This document shows positions 37,875-45,508 of a DNA stretch of 64,000 nt, piece after piece. The DNA is from B46-G9 sp964548365 (lineage in GTDB: Bacteria > Desulfobacterota > DSM-4660 > Desulfatiglandales > Desulfatiglandaceae), in NCBI GenBank assembly GCA_964548365.1, contig CAZJRD010000008.1, forward strand, positions 1 to 64,000, read 5' to 3'. Each line of letters opens with the position of its first letter. The first letter of the stretch is position 1. A model generated the notes under the pieces. The model did no database searches and had not been told where the DNA came from. It worked only from the letters and a program-made list of their open reading frames with translations. The translations under genes were made by a program, and so were the position numbers.

Positions 37875-38990
37875 TCAAATCCTCATGGGCATAATAAGTC
37901 CCAAAAAACCCTTATCAGCTTCACCCCGCAACAGGCAGGGCTTGGAACTGTCAATAAATCCTAATTCCACCCGCTCACTCTCCATGGCCTGTAAGGCTTC
38001 GATAAAATAACGGGCGTTGAAGCCAATTTCCAGACGTTCCCCAACATATTCCACCTCCATGTTTTCCTGGGCATTTCCAAGATCAGGATTCGTGGACATG
38101 AGTTCTATGATGTTATTTTCCAGCGAAATCTTGACTGCACGGTAATTTTCATTACTCAGGATGACCATTTTTCTCATAGCTTCCAGGAGGCTGATCCTAT
38201 CCAACGCAACCGTAATGCCTTTTTCACGAGGAATCACCGCCTGATAATCCGGAAACTTCGTATCAATGAGCCGAATCACCAACACTGCGCCCTCCTTTTT
38301 CGCCACGCAGTTGTGCTTTTCAAATCCTAGCTGTATCGTACCACCTTCAGCACAAAGCTTCCCAAGTTCAGCCATTCCTTTCTTAGGAATCATAACCCCG
38401 TGCCCCAGATCCAAATCCTCAATTCCGGGAACAGCTTTGTTTATAAGGGAAAGCCGGTGTCCATCGGTAGCGACCATCCTCAGTACAAAGCTCCCTTCGA
38501 GAGCGACCTTCTCCGTAAATACTCCGGAGAGCTTGAAACCGGCCTCCTCAAGGGTTACTGCGTAAATACTCTTACTGATCATTTCATCCAGAATGTCTGC
38601 ATCCATTGAAACAGACAATATTCCCTCCGGTTCCACAAAGGTAGGATAGTCTTCTGCAGGTAAACATGCTAGATTGAATCTTGCAACGCCGTCTGTTATA
38701 AAAAGCCAGTTATTCTCTTTTTCTTTTAGGTGGACGACATCGCTCCGGCTTTCCTTGAGTATTTCAAAAAATTTTCTTCCCTGGATGGTTATACTCCCTT
38801 CTTCGATGACTTCTGCAGGCAAGTCCTGGCTGTATCCGAGTTCCAGATCTGTGGCTGAAACAGTGATCTGCTCATCTTTTGCACTCACCAAGACAGTAGA
38901 TAATATTGGCATATTACTTCTTTTTTCGAGTATGGTCTGAACTCTTGAGATACTTTTAAAAAGGACTGGTCTATTGATTTTGATTTCCAT
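37875..38990 (-). CDS. dnaN: DNA polymerase III beta subunit (sliding clamp)
   Basis: 371 residues, with family blocks PILSTVLVSA, EGSITIQGRKFFEILKE, LRMVATDGHRLSL and the C-terminal ALQAMESERVELGF and LIMPMRI. It forms the ring that tethers polymerase III to DNA. Normal length. It lies between dnaA (265-base AT-rich gap) and gyrB in the classical replication order. Confidence 0.97.
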   Translation of the reverse strand: MEIKINRPVLFKSISRVQTILEKRSNMPILSTVLVSAKDEQITVSATDLELGYSQDLPAEVIEEGSITIQGRKFFEILKESRSDVVHLKEKENNWLFITDGVARFNLACLPAEDYPTFVEPEGILSVSMDADILDEMISKSIYAVTLEEAGFKLSGVFTEKVALEGSFVLRMVATDGHRLSLINKAVPGIEDLDLGHGVMIPKKGMAELGKLCAEGGTIQLGFEKHNCVAKKEGAVLVIRLIDTKFPDYQAVIPREKGITVALDRISLLEAMRKMVILSNENYRAVKISLENNIIELMSTNPDLGNAQENMEVEYVGERLEIGFNARYFIEALQAMESERVELGFIDSSKPCLLRGEADKGFLGLIMPMRI

Positions 38991-39255
38991 GTGAAGTCTC
39001 CTTCCTTTTCGTCTTTTTCCTTCAATCTTTCTTCGGGGTTCTATCTATATTATGAATATTAAGCTATTAAAACAATCATAATACATAAGGAATGGTTGAA
39101 TTGTTTAAAGCATTCCTATCATACTGATGATAGAAAAAAAAATACTTTCCGTAAGTCTACAAAACGTGGTTCTTTTGTTCTCAAGCCTTTATTTCGTTCC
39201 TGTACGTGGCGGTTTGTAAACTTGTTTTGATCAGTTTCCTGCAAAGAAACACCCA

Positions 39256-40572
39256 TTAGGCAATCAAGTTCTCTATTTCAAGGATGTCGTTCTTGATCCG
39301 ATCATTTTCTTCCATTACCTTGCTGATATGTCGAACAGCATAGATTACCGTCGAGTGATCTTTGTTCTGAAAAGCCATTCCAATTTCTTTAAACGATTGC
39401 TCAGTATACCGCCTGCACAGGTACATGGCAATTTGTCTCGGGTACGAGTAACGCCTTTTCTTGCTCCCTGAAAGGAGATCAGATAAAGGCAGATCAAAAA
39501 ACCGTGCGGTGATCTCCTGAATCTTTTGAGTACTGGGTACCGGCGAGAGAATATGCTTACCACTTATCACGAGCTTGACGAGGGAAATATCAATGGGTTT
39601 TTCGTGCACTGAAGAGTAGGTATGCAGACGGGTAACCAACCGCATCAACTCTTTCATATTCCCGATGTTGCTTGCCAGGAAAAAGGCCGCATCGTCAGGA
39701 ATAAGGATTCCTTCCTCAAAACATTTTTTCTCAATAATTTTCAGTTTTGTTTCCTGATCCGGTATATCGATTTCCGATATCACACCCCAGTGGAGGCGAG
39801 ATGTTATCTCCTTGGTAAGATTCGGGATCTGGTTCGGCGGTAGCTTTGCTGTAAGAACAATCTGCCTGTTTGTCTCGTGAAATAAATTGAAAAAAGAACT
39901 TAATTCCTTTTGCGTTTTCAATCGTCCGGAGAGGAGGTCCACATCATCAAAGAGGAGGAGTGAGACCCTGTTGATATCCTTTCGGAGCTGATCCACGGTT
40001 CGCTTTCTCCGCGCGGTGGAAACCAGGGAGGTAAAGTGATCAGCTGTGATATATTGTGCCCTTTCCGGCGGTCGGTTTACCTGGACATAGTTCTCGATGG
40101 CATGAAGAAGGTGGGTTTTGCCTGCACCCGGACTACCGCAGATGAAAAGGGGATTGTAATGTCGCACAGAGCCTTTTGCAGCCTCCAGGGCCGATTGGAA
40201 GGCAAAGCGGTTGGTATCCCCGGTGATGAAATTTTCAAAGGTCAATTTTCTATCCAAGCAGGGGCGGGAAGTATTCATCGTTCCTGATGGGGAACGGGTA
40301 GCGACGACTCTCTTTTGGTGGGTATTTACCGGAAAGACGTATTGAATTTCGGGCGGAGATTCAAAAAAATTACTGAACCCCGTCTGCAATTCTGCACCAT
40401 ATTTTTCCTTGAGCCAATTTGCGACAAATTTGTTCGGGACATCAATGGTAACCATAGAAGAATCTACTTCCCTGAGAGTTGTTTTAGAAAACCATGTCTC
40501 GATTTCCCCATCTGAAAAGCGCTTTTCAAGGTGTTGGATCACATGATTCCAGATTTCCTTTTCTTTTCTCAT
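39256..40572 (-). CDS. dnaA: Chromosomal replication initiator DnaA
   Basis: 438 residues. Domain I (WNHVIQHLEKRF) is followed by a short linker, then the AAA domain with GSPGAGKTHLLHAI and LLLFDDVDLLSG, and the C-terminal duplex-binding domain with the signature NKDHSTVIYAVRHI. It opens the origin and loads the replisome. The Walker A has Pro-Gly-Ala where most DnaA have Gly-Leu or Val-Gly. The flanking gaps are AT-rich. Confidence 0.96.
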   Translation of the reverse strand: MRKEKEIWNHVIQHLEKRFSDGEIETWFSKTTLREVDSSMVTIDVPNKFVANWLKEKYGAELQTGFSNFFESPPEIQYVFPVNTHQKRVVATRSPSGTMNTSRPCLDRKLTFENFITGDTNRFAFQSALEAAKGSVRHYNPLFICGSPGAGKTHLLHAIENYVQVNRPPERAQYITADHFTSLVSTARRKRTVDQLRKDINRVSLLLFDDVDLLSGRLKTQKELSSFFNLFHETNRQIVLTAKLPPNQIPNLTKEITSRLHWGVISEIDIPDQETKLKIIEKKCFEEGILIPDDAAFFLASNIGNMKELMRLVTRLHTYSSVHEKPIDISLVKLVISGKHILSPVPSTQKIQEITARFFDLPLSDLLSGSKKRRYSYPRQIAMYLCRRYTEQSFKEIGMAFQNKDHSTVIYAVRHISKVMEENDRIKNDILEIENLIA

Positions 40573-40614
40573 AAAGTGAAAAAATACCCTTGAAAGATTT
40601 TTTTAAATTATTAA

Positions 40615-40643
40615 ACTTTAGACAAATTGTATTGAAATTTCAA
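40615..40643 (-). promoter_or_regulatory. Candidate dnaA promoter with palindrome over the -35
   Basis: On the minus strand TTGAAA, 17 bases, then TAAAGT stand about 43 bases before the dnaA start. The -35 lies in the perfect palindrome TTGAAATTTCAA (40632-40643), which could bind a regulator of dnaA or of the divergent cooC. The -10 is only a fair match. Confidence 0.35.
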
Positions 40644-40669
40644 CTGAAAACTGATTGAGAGGGAGTATA

Positions 40670-41413
40670 ATGACATATTCTATTGCGCTTGCAGGAAAAG
40701 GTGGGACCGGGAAAACAACCATGGCCGGTCTCCTGGTACGATATCTTGTGGAAAAAGGAAAAAAGCCTGTTTTGGCGGTGGATGCCGATGCCAACGCCAA
40801 TCTGAACGAGGTGCTTGGTCTTGAAGTGGATGAAACACTGGGAGACGCCCGGGAGGAAATGAAGCACGGGGTTGCCAGTGGAATGACCAAGGACGTTTTC
40901 ATGGAAATGAAACTCCAGCAGGCGGTTGTGGAGGCGAACGGGTTTGATTTGATCGTCATGGGAAGACCGGAAGGGGCCGGTTGCTATTGTGCGGCCAATT
41001 CCCTGCTCACCGAATACTTGGGAAGACTCATTGACAACTATCCCTTCATCGTCATGGATAATGAGGCGGGGATGGAGCATATCAGCCGGCTTACCACCAA
41101 CAACATTGATGTCCTGGTGGCAGTGTCCGATGCAACCCGGAGAGGAATCCAGGCCGCTTCACGGATTATAGAGCTTACCGATGAACTCAAACTGAATATT
41201 GCTCGGAAAGTGCTGGTGCTCAATCAGGCTAATGAGGCCCAGAGAGAAGTGCTTATTGAAGCCGCACAGGATTTCGGGCTGGAAGTTATCGGCGTCATAC
41301 CGGAGGATGATGAACTCAGAGAGTATGACCTGAAAGGGAGGCCTACAATTGAGCTCGGAAAGGAAAATCCGGTCATCCAGGCGGCGTACAAAGTGTTTGA
41401 TCAAATAGTGTAA
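40670..41413 (+). CDS. cooC: CooC/AcsF-type nickel-insertion ATPase for CODH/ACS
   Basis: 248 residues of the MinD-like ATPase class. Deviant Walker A GKGGTGKTTM stands at residues ~9-18, switch I VDADANANLNEVLG follows, and the CxC nickel site is Cys105-Tyr-Cys107 (GAGCYCAANSLL), the hallmark of CooC. It loads Ni into the C-cluster of CODH using ATP-driven dimerisation. ATG 40670 follows GAGAGGGAG; the frame is open to a TTG at 40655. It is divergent from dnaA and stands 316 bases ahead of the CODH/ACS genes, which have their own promoter. Confidence 0.92.
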   Translation: MTYSIALAGKGGTGKTTMAGLLVRYLVEKGKKPVLAVDADANANLNEVLGLEVDETLGDAREEMKHGVASGMTKDVFMEMKLQQAVVEANGFDLIVMGRPEGAGCYCAANSLLTEYLGRLIDNYPFIVMDNEAGMEHISRLTTNNIDVLVAVSDATRRGIQAASRIIELTDELKLNIARKVLVLNQANEAQREVLIEAAQDFGLEVIGVIPEDDELREYDLKGRPTIELGKENPVIQAAYKVFDQIV

Positions 41414-41454
41414 TTCCCATCCCTTCTCCAGGAATCTGATGCGATGAATAAATA

Positions 41455-41497
41455 CCCATATGTTGTATTTGACAGATTTTTTTATACAATATATGGG
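41455..41497. promoter_or_regulatory. 14-bp inverted repeat in the cooC-acsD gap
   Basis: CCCATATGTTGTAT (41455-41468) and ATACAATATATGGG (41484-41497) are complementary at 13 of 14 positions, with a 15-base spacer that contains TTGACA and a T-run. It could be an operator for the CODH/ACS operon or a hairpin ending cooC transcription. Its AT-rich make-up and the TTGACA in the spacer favour an operator, but this is a guess. Confidence 0.45.
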
Positions 41498-41542
41498 ATT
41501 GAATTTTTGATGAAAACATATTCATATTATTGCAGAAATTTC

Positions 41543-41571
41543 TTGACATAGGGGCCTTATTTTTCTATTTT
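41543..41571 (+). promoter_or_regulatory. Candidate sigma-70 promoter of the CODH/ACS operon
   Basis: TTGACA (41543-41548), 17 bases, TATTTT (41566-41571). A leader of about 150 bases would precede the acsD start. Confidence 0.5.
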
Positions 41572-41618
41572 ACTCGGCTTAGAGGAAAAGAGCTTTTTTT
41601 TTGCCCTGTTTTGTTCTA

Positions 41619-41679
41619 TTTTTCACAATACCTGTTCTCTGTCCGCGAATTCCCGGCAGAGAGCTGTGTTTGTGGAAAA
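41619..41679. other. Two relaxed DnaA-box matches (possible origin element)
   Basis: TTTTTCACA at 41619-41627 and TGTGGAAAA at 41671-41679 (reading TTTTCCACA on the other strand) both fit TTWTNCACA, in opposite orientation. An AT-rich stretch (41459-41540) lies beside them. Only two boxes are seen and none is the ideal TTATCCACA, so this is a weak oriC candidate. It is noted because gene direction diverges 1 kb away, next to dnaA. Confidence 0.25.
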
Positions 41680-41729
41680 TGGTTACGGATAAGAGAGCAG
41701 TCTAAATTCCAATCAAGGAGGTACAGAAA

Positions 41730-43382
41730 TTGGCATTTGAGATTCCCAAACAAGCCTATTCAGGAAGGATAGGGGAAACCACGCTTGGTACCGGCGATGG
41801 TGCTGTTACTGTGGGTGGTGCAACATCCTACCCGTTCCATGTTTTCGAGGGAGACCTGCCTCATCCTCCCAAGATAGCCATGGAGATCTGGGACTATGAC
41901 CCTTCGGAGGAGTGGCCGGCGGCGGCGGTTGAGCCCTTTAAAGACGTCATTGCATCCCCTGATGCATGGGCGAAGAAGTGTGTGGAGGAGTACGGCGCTG
42001 ATATCATCGTGTTGCAGCTCAAGAGCACCGATCCGAACGGAATGGACAGGGGCCCGGAAGAAGCTGCAGAGGTGACCAAGAAGGTAGTTGACGCCATTGA
42101 TGCGCCCCTGGTGGTATGGGGGACGGCCAATAACCAGAAGGATGAAGAGGTCTTAAAAAGGATATCTGAGGTATGTGACGGCAAGAACCTCGGGCTCTCT
42201 CCAGTTGAGGAGGCAAATCACAAAGGAGTAGGGGCCAGCGCTCTCGGATACAAGCACGTGGTCGTTGCTTCAACTCCCATTGATGTTAACCTGGCAAAAC
42301 AGTTGAACATCCTGCTGGGGAACCTCGGCGTTTCTCAAGATAAGATCATTATTGACCCCACAACCGGCGGACTCGGGTACGGCATAGAATACAGCTATTC
42401 CGTCATGGAGCGTATCAAGATGGCCGCCCTGACCCAGGAAGATGACAAACTCCAGATCCCTATGATTACGAATCTGGGAAATGAGATCTGGAAATGTAAA
42501 GAAGCCGGGGAGAGCATTGAAGAGGTCCCCGCCATGGGAGATCCTGAGCGACGTGCTGTGCTTATGGAAGTGGTAGGCGCTGTCTGCTATCTCATGGCAG
42601 GGAGCGATGTGCTTGTCCTCAGGCATCCGGAGAGCGCCCGGATGATTCGAACGTACATTGATCTCATGGTCAATGGCGGAAGTGCCGCGGATGTAGCAGG
42701 GATTTCCAAGATTCTGCCGCCGGAGGTGGCAGACCTTTTGGCGATTTCACCTGAACCTGATCTCGCCTTCGGCGGGGAAGGAGCACCAGAAGAAAAGCCC
42801 AAGAAGGAAGCTGCCAAACCCAAGGCCGAGAAGAAAGAAAAGCCTGCTGAACCGGTCAAGAAAGAGGAAAAGGCTCCACCAAAAGCGGAGAAGGTGGTGG
42901 AGATGAAACCCAAGGTCGAGAAGAAAGAAAAGCCTGCTGAACCGGCCAAGAAAGAGGAAAAGGCCCCACCGAAAGAAGAGAAAGTGGTGGAGATGAAACC
43001 AAAGGCTGAAGAACCACCAAAAGCCGAGGTGGAACCGAAGGCGGAGGGTGAGGCAGAAGCGAAGGCCAAGGCGGTAGCAGAAGCAAAGGCCAAGGCAGAA
43101 GCAGAAGCAAAGGCCAAGGCAGAAGAAGAGGCGAAAGCCAAGGCGGAAGCAGAAGCAAAGGCCAAGGCAGAGGCGGATGCCAAGGCCAAGGCAAAGGCAA
43201 AGGAAAAGGAAAAAGAGGAATTGCTGGCGCTCAGGCAGAAAAGGGCCAAGGAAAGGGCCGAGCTGGAGGCAAAAAGAAAGGCAGAAGAGGGTGTGACAAC
43301 AACCAGGACACCCGCGCCGGAACAGTTGTCGCTGGTGGATAAACTGATCCTGAACCTGGAACGGATTCACAAGCATTCCTGA
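41730..43382 (+). CDS. acsD: Corrinoid/iron-sulfur protein small subunit (AcsD/CdhD) with long charged tail
   Basis: Residues 1 to ~345 are the CFeSP small-subunit barrel (EIPKQAYSGRIGETTLG, PLVVWGTANNQKDEEVL, DPTTGGLGYGIEYSYSVMER). It binds the B12 cofactor with AcsC and carries the methyl group to acetyl-CoA synthase. Residues ~350-530 are a Lys/Ala/Glu/Pro tail with two 30-residue repeats followed by AEAKAKAE-like octads, ending in a short hydrophobic helix (SLVDKLILNLERIH). The Moorella protein lacks such a tail (about 320 residues). The start codon is TTG, 7 bases after AAGGAGG. First gene of the CODH/ACS operon. The tail could tether the mobile CFeSP to partners; this is inference. Confidence 0.92.
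   Translation: MAFEIPKQAYSGRIGETTLGTGDGAVTVGGATSYPFHVFEGDLPHPPKIAMEIWDYDPSEEWPAAAVEPFKDVIASPDAWAKKCVEEYGADIIVLQLKSTDPNGMDRGPEEAAEVTKKVVDAIDAPLVVWGTANNQKDEEVLKRISEVCDGKNLGLSPVEEANHKGVGASALGYKHVVVASTPIDVNLAKQLNILLGNLGVSQDKIIIDPTTGGLGYGIEYSYSVMERIKMAALTQEDDKLQIPMITNLGNEIWKCKEAGESIEEVPAMGDPERRAVLMEVVGAVCYLMAGSDVLVLRHPESARMIRTYIDLMVNGGSAADVAGISKILPPEVADLLAISPEPDLAFGGEGAPEEKPKKEAAKPKAEKKEKPAEPVKKEEKAPPKAEKVVEMKPKVEKKEKPAEPAKKEEKAPPKEEKVVEMKPKAEEPPKAEVEPKAEGEAEAKAKAVAEAKAKAEAEAKAKAEEEAKAKAEAEAKAKAEADAKAKAKAKEKEKEELLALRQKRAKERAELEAKRKAEEGVTTTRTPAPEQLSLVDKLILNLERIHKHS
42822..43001 (+). repeat. Two tandem 90-bp repeats within acsD
   Basis: 42822-42911 and 42912-43001 are adjacent copies differing at a handful of bases, each encoding 30 residues ending in VVEMKP. 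A 24-bp octad repeat (A-K-A-E type) follows at about 43053-43200. Both are in frame, so expansion keeps the protein readable. Confidence 0.85.
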
Positions 43383-43421
43383 TAATCTAAATAGACCGTA
43401 AAAAGAGGAGGAACCTCGAAA

Positions 43422-45470
43422 ATGGCAACAGAAGAAGTCAAAAAGGTCGTGGCTGCCAAGAAAAAAGAGAAGGCCGCGCCTGATCCGCGGGACCTGTCTA
43501 TTGACCCCGCCACCCAGAAAATGATTGCGCGGTCCAGGGAGTTGGAGGTGGAGACCATCTTTGACCGGGCCCAGACCATGAAGGCCTGCAACATCGGAGT
43601 ACAAGGGACGTGCTGCAAGAACTGCGCGCAAGGTCCCTGCAGATTACCCCTTCCCAAAAGCGGCATAGAAGGGGAAGATACCCGTAAAGGCCTCTGTGGC
43701 GCGACAGCAGAGACCATTGCGGCGAGAAACTTTGCCCGCATGGTTGCAGGCGGTGCTGCAGCCCATTCCGATCACGGCAGGGGTGTGGCAGAGACCTTTC
43801 TGGCGGCAGCCAGGAAAGAAGTGGAAGACTATAAGATCAAGGACCCAAAGAAACTCCTGGAAATCGCCCCTGACTTTGACGTCGAAACCACGGTCGAGGG
43901 GGAGAACGGTGAACTGCTCGACCGGGATATCGATGAGATCGCCCTGGAAGTGGCTGAGAAGGCCCTGGCCCAGTGGGGCCAGCAGAACGGAGAGGTCTGC
44001 ACGGCAAAGAGGGCTCCCAAACCTAGGTATGAGCTTTGGAAGAAGCTGGGCGTGGTGCCCCGCGGAGTTGACCGGGAGATCGTCGAGATCATGCACAGGA
44101 CCCATATGGGTGTGGACCAGGACTATGAAAATCTGGAACACCAGTTCACCAGGGCCGCCATCGGTGATGGCTGGGGAGGGTCCATGATTGCCACGGATCT
44201 TCAGGACGTCCTGTTCGGGTGCCCCTACCCGGTAAGGAGTTCCGCCAACCTCGGTGTCCTCAAGGAAGACCACGTGAATATTGTTATCCACGGACATGAG
44301 CCGCTCCTGAGCGAGATGATCGTGGAGGCGGCCCAGCTTCCTGAAATGATAGACCTTGCCAAGAAAAAAGGCGCTGCCGGCATCCAGCTCTCAGGCATCT
44401 GTTGTACGGCCAATGAGATCCTCATGCGCCACGGTGTGCCCCTGGCCGGGAACTACCTGCAGCAGGAACTGGCTATCGTGACCGGCGCGGTGGATGCCAT
44501 GGTGGTGGACCTCCAGTGCATCATGGAGAATATCGCCAGCGTGGCCAAGTGCTTTCATACCAAGATCATCACCACTAATCCCAAAGCAAAGATCGCTTCA
44601 GGTGAGACGATTCATATTGAGTTCGACGAACACACGGCCTTCGAGGATGCCAAAAGAATCGTGAAACTCTCCATAGATAATTTCACCAACCGGGAAAAGG
44701 AAGTCATCATCCCGGACAACGCCTCCGAGTTGATAGCAGGCTTCAGTTACGAGGCCATCAACTACCATCTTGGAGGCACCTTCCGCGGTTCCTACACACC
44801 GCTCAATGACAACATCATCAATGGACGCATTCGCGGTATCGGCGGCGTAGTGGGATGCAATAATGCAAGAACCAAACATGACGATGAGCACATCACCATC
44901 ATCAAGGAACTCATCAAGCACGATGTCATCGTCCTGACCACCGGATGCAGTGCCATTGCGGCCGCCAAGGTGGGTCTGTTGACCCCCGAATCCGCCAGGG
45001 TCTACTGTGGCCCGGGGCTTGCGGAGGTCTGCGAAACGGTGGGTATCCCGCCGGTGCTCCACATGGGATCCTGTGTGGACAACAGCCGCATCCTCATGGC
45101 CGCCACCGAGGTGGTCAAGGCCGGGGGCCTCGGGAATGACATCAGTGACCTTCCCGCCGCCGGTTCGGCACCCGAGTGGATGAGTGAAAAGGCCATCAGT
45201 ATCGGTCATTACTTTGTGGCCTCCGGCGTCTATACGGTCTTTGGCGGTGTATCATTGCCGGTCACGGGGTCTCCGGTCTTCCAGGACTATCTCTTCAACG
45301 AGCTTGAAGACATCTACGGAGGTATGTGGGATTTTGAGGCGGACCCCGTAGAACATGCCCGCAAGATGATCGCCCATATCGACAAGAAGCGAAAGGCCCT
45401 CGGCATTGACAAGGCCAGGGATAGGGTCCTCTTCGATATGGCGGCACGCCGTGAAATGGTAGCCGCGTAA
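43422..45470 (+). CDS. acsA: Anaerobic CO dehydrogenase catalytic subunit (AcsA/CooS)
   Basis: 682 residues. The N-terminal cysteine block (CNIGVQGTCCKNCAQGPCRLP region, from about residue 56) holds the D- and B-cluster ligands. Further Cys and His in HGHEPLLSE, LSGICCTANE, GVVGCNNAR, TTGCSAIAAAK and HMGSCVDNSR match the Ni-Fe-S C-cluster environment. It reduces CO2 to CO for acetyl-CoA synthase, or runs in reverse. An N-terminal Lys-rich lead of ~25 residues precedes the domain. AGGAGG stands 10 bases before the start. The position next to acsB shows this is the ACS-linked form rather than a stand-alone CooS. Confidence 0.95.
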   Translation: MATEEVKKVVAAKKKEKAAPDPRDLSIDPATQKMIARSRELEVETIFDRAQTMKACNIGVQGTCCKNCAQGPCRLPLPKSGIEGEDTRKGLCGATAETIAARNFARMVAGGAAAHSDHGRGVAETFLAAARKEVEDYKIKDPKKLLEIAPDFDVETTVEGENGELLDRDIDEIALEVAEKALAQWGQQNGEVCTAKRAPKPRYELWKKLGVVPRGVDREIVEIMHRTHMGVDQDYENLEHQFTRAAIGDGWGGSMIATDLQDVLFGCPYPVRSSANLGVLKEDHVNIVIHGHEPLLSEMIVEAAQLPEMIDLAKKKGAAGIQLSGICCTANEILMRHGVPLAGNYLQQELAIVTGAVDAMVVDLQCIMENIASVAKCFHTKIITTNPKAKIASGETIHIEFDEHTAFEDAKRIVKLSIDNFTNREKEVIIPDNASELIAGFSYEAINYHLGGTFRGSYTPLNDNIINGRIRGIGGVVGCNNARTKHDDEHITIIKELIKHDVIVLTTGCSAIAAAKVGLLTPESARVYCGPGLAEVCETVGIPPVLHMGSCVDNSRILMAATEVVKAGGLGNDISDLPAAGSAPEWMSEKAISIGHYFVASGVYTVFGGVSLPVTGSPVFQDYLFNELEDIYGGMWDFEADPVEHARKMIAHIDKKRKALGIDKARDRVLFDMAARREMVAA

Positions 45471-45508
45471 CATTATATTAAGCCTCTTAAGAAGGGAGGA
45501 AAAAAGAG

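Noticed and set aside
43053..43200. Regular 24-bp repeats that could be mistaken for a CRISPR-like array
   Set aside because: The repeats are in frame inside acsD, have no spacers, and encode A-K-A-E octads.
42587..43631. Long open frames on the minus strand across the acsD tail
   Set aside because: They are antisense to low-complexity Lys/Ala/Glu codons and translate to Phe/Ser/Ala or Leu/Phe runs without any domain; the plus-strand protein continues a recognised family member.
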